64,000 nucleotides of DNA from NCBI RefSeq assembly GCF_965208925.1, contig NZ_OZ242364.1, forward strand, positions 2,294,001 through 2,358,000, written 5' to 3'. Positions within the stretch are counted from its first letter, which is position 1. The number at the start of each line of letters is the position of its first letter. A program made the position numbers and the translations under genes. Below the pieces are notes generated by a model. That model did not search any database, was not told where the DNA came from, and saw nothing but the letters and a program-made list of their open reading frames with translations. Source of the DNA: Poriferisodalis sp965208925 (lineage in GTDB: Bacteria > Actinomycetota > Acidimicrobiia > Acidimicrobiales > Poriferisodalaceae). Positions 56,155-64,000 of the stretch are shown piece by piece.

Positions 56155-57684
56155 CCTGGGGACACCGCCGAGCGAGACGGCGCGGAGGCCGGGGCTTGTC
56201 ATTGCAGGCGGCGAGATCGTCGAACGCGGTCGGCGTCGGCGCGCCGACATCCACGTGATCGACGGCCGCATCGTGCGCGTGGATGCGCCGGGTCAGCATC
56301 CGCTCGCCGATTTCGTCGAGCACGAGCGAGCGCAACTGGAGGCAAACCGGCAGCGCGCGGACGGCGAAGCGCACACCTGGGTCGATGCGGTTCACGACCT
56401 CGGGCCCATGCTCGGCGACGATGCCGCAGCGGGAGAACCACTGCTGGCAACGATGTCTCTCGTCGATGCCACCGGCTGTGTCGTCGCGTCAAGCTTCGTG
56501 GATCTGTGCGCACGCGTCGCCGAGCCACTTGGCGTCGACGAAGACTTGATGCAGATCACCGCCATGGCGGCGGCATTAGGCGGGTTCACGGCGCTGATCG
56601 CTCAGCCCGACACCAACCCTCCGCTGGACCGCCTTGGCCAGCTTGCTGAGCTGCGTCGCGTCGCGGCGTCCGCGCCGAGCTGCCACATCGTTCCCGCAGC
56701 GACGGTTACCGCCGAGCGGGCTGGCAAGCATCTTGCACCGATGGCCGAACTGGCAGAGGCCGGTGTCCGCTGGTTCACCGATACGGGTCCCCAGCTGAAC
56801 TGGGAGCTGCTGTGCCGGGCGCTGCAGTACGCCGCCCCGCTGGGAGCGACGGTGGCAGTGCGCCCGTCGGGTGCGGTGCTCGGCATAGGTGCGCCGATGC
56901 ACGAAGGCGCTGTCTCGGCTCGCATGGGCGTCGTGGGGGAGCCCGCCGAGGCCGAGCACGCTGCGGCTGCAGCGGCCATCAGCGCGGCCCGCCGCACCGG
57001 CGGCCGCCTGCACCTCGACCGCATCAGCGCTGCGGCGACGGTCGAGCTGGTGCGAGCTGCCAAATCGGATGGCCTGGACGTCTCGGCATCGGTCACCGCG
57101 GAGCATCTGCTGTTCATCGACGCTGACGCGGCGGGCTTCGACACGCTGATGCGTGCCGAGCCGCCGTACCGCACTGCAATCGACAGGGCTGCGCTGGTTG
57201 CTGCTGTGAACGACCGAATCATCGACGCGGTGGTGAGCGCTCACACGCTGCTGCCGCCGAACGACAAAGACGTGCCCTTCGATGAAGCGCCGCCCGGCTT
57301 CGCGTCGTTGGAGACCTGCGCCGCGATCGTGCTGAGCCACCCCGACATCGAGTTGGAAGCGGCCTTGGACGCCCTGTCGTGGCGGCCCGCCGAGCTGGCC
57401 GGCGTCACCCACCTGGGCGGCGGTCCGATCGAGCCGGGACAGCCGGCCAACCTCGTGCTGATCGATCTTGACCGGCCGTGGACCCAGATCACCCGTGACA
57501 AGTCCTTCGCGCGAGTGTCGCCGCACCACGAGCGACGCTTGAATGCCCAAGTGACCGAGACCGTCATCGAAGGCGCCTGGGCAGTTCGCTCTGGCTACCC
57601 GGAGATGCCCGACGACCTTGCCGCTGATCGAGCGTCAATTCGCGCCCACCGCAGATGGCAACGCTTCATACAGGAGCCAAGCGC

Positions 57685-57688
<4 letters not shown>
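56147..57688 (+). CDS. Dihydroorotase homologue with degenerate metal site (pseudo-DHOase)
   Basis: 513 aa, amidohydrolase fold clearly of the DHOase family (GGFTALIAQPDTNPPLD; MHEGAVSARMGVVGEPAEAE; KDVPFDEAPPGFASLETCAAIVL). Every metal-ligand motif is altered: the HxH of VDLHVHxREPG reads VDLCARVAEPL (C121, R123), VAVHAED reads VAVRPSG (237-242), the YHVQHVS His pair reads LHLDRIS, and the TDHAPH Asp/His motif reads SAHTLLPP. A 50-residue insert precedes the first motif. Hydrolysis is therefore unlikely; non-catalytic DHOase partners that stabilise PyrB are known in pseudomonads (PyrC'). Coupled to pyrB and carA by overlaps. No active pyrC is in the window. Confidence 0.85.
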
Positions 57689-62227
<4,539 letters not shown>

Positions 62228-62240
<13 letters not shown>

Positions 62241-62259
62241 GTCCGAGCATGCCTGAGTC
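62228..62259 (+). repeat. 16-bp tandem duplication at the carB stop
   Basis: CGAGCATGCCTGAGTC occurs twice head to tail; the first copy holds the carB TGA, and the second creates a spare ATG-CCTGAGTC in the pyrD frame. A recent replication slip. Confidence 0.9.
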
Positions 62260-62293
62260 ACGGCCCCGGGCCGTCCCTCGCGGAGGCGTCGAC

Positions 62294-63220
62294 ATGGCAG
62301 TGCGAGTCGGCAGCGTGGATCTGCCCAACCCGGTCATGACGGCGTCTGGCACTGCCGGCTACGGCACTGAGCTGGGCTCGTACCTGGACCTGGCGTCGCT
62401 CGGGGCGATCGTGACGAAATCGCTCTCGCCGTTTTCCTGGGCCGGCAACCCGGCACCGCGGGTGGTGGGCACCGCTGCGGGGATGCTCAACGCGGTCGGG
62501 CTGCAGAATCCGGGAGTCGCCGAATGGACAGACCGCGAGCTGCCGCGCCTGGCCCGCACGGGGGCCCGCGTGGTGGCCAGCATCTGGGGCCGCACGGTCG
62601 CCGACTACGCCGCGGCCGCAGCGGCGCTCGCCGGTGCCGGGCTCACGGCGCTGGAGGTGAACGTCAGCTGCCCGAACCTGGAAGGGCGGGGCCAGATGTT
62701 CGCGTGCGATCCGTCGGCCACGGCCGACGCCATCAGTGCCTCCACTGCCGCGGGCGTGCCCGTGTGGGCAAAGCTCACCCCCAATGTCACTGATCTCGTC
62801 GAGATCGCCGAAGCGGCCCTCGACGCGGGAGCCGAGGCGCTCACGCTCATCAACACCGTCTTCGGCATGTCAATCGATCCAGTCACAGCGCAGCCCACGC
62901 TCGGCATCGGCGGCGGGGGACTGTCGGGCCCGGCCATCCGCCCGGTTGCGGTGAGGGCCATCTACGACGTGCGTGCGGCGCTCGGCGGCGTGCCGATCGT
63001 GGGCGTCGGCGGGGTGGCCAAGGGGGAGCACGCAGTGGAGCTCATGGCTGCCGGCGCCTGTGCGGTCCAGATCGGGACTGCATCGTTCTGGGATCCCAGG
63101 GCACCTCGCAAGGTGCTGGACGAGCTGCGGCGCTGGTGCGAGCGGCACGGTGTGCGCGCTGCAGCTGATTTGACGGGGCGCGCCCACCGGACTGCAACCG
63201 ACGCAGGGGAGACCACGTGA
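62294..63220 (+). CDS. pyrD: Dihydroorotate dehydrogenase, class 1B type catalytic subunit
   Basis: FMN enzyme oxidising dihydroorotate. 308 aa: NPVMTASGTAGYGTELGSYLDLASLGAIVTKSLS, AVGLQNPGV, NVSCPNLEGRGQMFA with the class 1 catalytic Cys, WAKLTPNVTDL, GGGLSGPAIRPVAV, and GVGGVAKGEHAVELMAAGA. ATG 62294 is chosen (GGAGGCG upstream); ATG 62249 lies in the duplicated repeat and lacks a good site. Class 1B enzymes normally need PyrK (FAD/2Fe-2S), which is not encoded nearby. Overlaps pyrF (GTGA). Confidence 0.93.
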   Translation: MAVRVGSVDLPNPVMTASGTAGYGTELGSYLDLASLGAIVTKSLSPFSWAGNPAPRVVGTAAGMLNAVGLQNPGVAEWTDRELPRLARTGARVVASIWGRTVADYAAAAAALAGAGLTALEVNVSCPNLEGRGQMFACDPSATADAISASTAAGVPVWAKLTPNVTDLVEIAEAALDAGAEALTLINTVFGMSIDPVTAQPTLGIGGGGLSGPAIRPVAVRAIYDVRAALGGVPIVGVGGVAKGEHAVELMAAGACAVQIGTASFWDPRAPRKVLDELRRWCERHGVRAAADLTGRAHRTATDAGETT

Positions 63221-64000
63221 ACCCGCCAACTGCCACCGCACCGGCATCGGTCCTCGGGCGAGTCCCAGCGCGTCATCGCTTGGCCCTCGCGCTCGATGTG
63301 CACGATCGGCACGCTGCCATGGCGCTCGTGGAGCGCTTCGGTGCTGACTTCGGCGTCATGAAGGTCGGTCTCGAGCTGTTCCTCGCCGAGGGCCCGCGGG
63401 TTGTCCGCGACATTGTGTCGGCGGGCAGTCGCGTGTTCTTGGACCTCAAGCTTCACGACATCCCCAACACGGTGGAGCACGCTGCTCGTTGCGCAGGCGA
63501 GATGGGCGTCTGGCTGCTCACCCTGCACACCCAGGGCGGCCTGGAGATGCTGGCCGCGGGCGCCCGCGGCTTGAGCGATGGTGCGGCCAGCGCACGCAGC
63601 GGCGCTGCTGATGCAGGCTCGAGCGCTGCCCGCGCGAACTCAGGCTCCGAAGCGCCGATCGCGCTCGGCGTCACCGTGCTCACCTCAGACGCAGATGCTC
63701 CGTCGGAAGTGCTGGTGAGTCGCGCGCAGCTGGCCGAACGAGCCGGTTGCGGCGGCGTCGTCTGCGCCGCTCCCGATCTTGGGGTGGTGACCGAGACCGT
63801 GCCGGGGATGCTGCGGGTTGTCCCGGGCATTCGCCCTGCCGGAGCGCCGTCGGCCGATCAACGGCGCGTCGCCACCCCGGCGTCGGCACTGGCGGCCGGT
63901 GCCGATGTGCTCGTCATCGGCCGAGCGGTCACCGCAGCGCCTGATCCTGACGCTGCAGCGGCGGCCATCGTTGCCGAAGTGACCGCTGAGTCGGGCGCGC
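63217..64000 (+). CDS. pyrF: Orotidine 5'-phosphate decarboxylase (3' end beyond window)
   Basis: Last step of UMP synthesis. 261 codons are visible with no stop before the right edge. Short-type OMPDC motifs: LALALDVHD (D28), VMKVGLELF (K49), catalytic FLDLKLHDIPNT (D76, K78, D81), LTLHTQGGLEML, GVTVLTSD, then VVPGIRP and ADVLVIGRAVT for phosphate binding. An Ala/Ser-rich insert (about residues 110-138) enlarges one loop. GTG start inside the pyrD stop. Only the last few residues should be missing. Confidence 0.93.
   Translation, partial: MNPPTATAPASVLGRVPARHRLALALDVHDRHAAMALVERFGADFGVMKVGLELFLAEGPRVVRDIVSAGSRVFLDLKLHDIPNTVEHAARCAGEMGVWLLTLHTQGGLEMLAAGARGLSDGAASARSGAADAGSSAARANSGSEAPIALGVTVLTSDADAPSEVLVSRAQLAERAGCGGVVCAAPDLGVVTETVPGMLRVVPGIRPAGAPSADQRRVATPASALAAGADVLVIGRAVTAAPDPDAAAAAIVAEVTAESGA

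Overview
The window is GC-rich DNA from an actinobacterium. Genes are densely packed and very often joined by 4-base ATGA or GTGA stop/start overlaps. The housekeeping order yebC-ruvC-ruvA-ruvB-queA-tgt-yajC-secD-secF / relA-hisS-aspS / alaS-ruvX-mltG-aroE-aroB-aroQ-efp-nusB / pyrR-pyrB-pyrC-carA-carB-pyrD-pyrF is the actinobacterial arrangement. A deep-branching, possibly uncultured lineage such as Acidimicrobiia is my best inference, but no marker in the window proves it.

Layout. (1) Bases 1-5600: the left end of a Tad/Flp pilus locus on the minus strand (CpaB-like, TadZ-like, CpaF, TadB, partial TadC) with a short prepilin-peptidase-like gene diverging from it. (2) 5600-14300: an accessory catabolic block on the plus strand, with an ACMSD-type amidohydrolase behind a 16-base poly-C tract, a complete peptide-type ABC importer (one gene is a permease-ATPase fusion) and a formylglycine sulfatase. 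(3) 14270-14950: a small lipoprotein gene on the minus strand. (4) 15000-23800: yebC, Holliday-junction resolution (ruvCAB), queuosine tRNA modification (queA, tgt) and protein export (yajC, secD, secF). (5) 23800-26760: an island of four toxin-antitoxin modules, all on the minus strand, set between secF and relA. A decayed second copy of the secF 3' end lies inside it. (6) 26900-42180: stringent response, three aminoacyl-tRNA synthetases, cell-wall MltG, shikimate genes, a second prepilin peptidase, efp and nusB. (7) 42200-54450: a Bcr/CflA-type exporter, then a translationally coupled operon encoding a lipoprotein, a large secreted protein with an Asp/Glu tract of about 100 residues, and a second, TadZ-less Tad-type machine with a small pilin-like protein and three TadE/G-like pseudopilins, then a small HTH gene. 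This block separates nusB from pyrR, which are neighbours in many actinobacteria. (8) 54480-64000: the pyrimidine operon behind a PyrR-binding leader; the DHOase homologue has lost its metal ligands, and pyrF runs off the right edge.

Most unusual points: the Tad-like operon with its acidic surface protein and a CpaF carrying an unknown N-terminal domain; the poly-C tract that could switch the amidohydrolase N-terminus; the toxin-antitoxin island with a duplicated secF end; a Tgt without its zinc cysteines; a pseudo-dihydroorotase inside the pyr operon; and a recurring TANNNT-N6-9-start signature suggesting widespread leaderless transcription.

No rRNA, tRNA, CRISPR array or insertion sequence was recognised. 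Many long antisense open frames are GC-bias shadows and are not listed.
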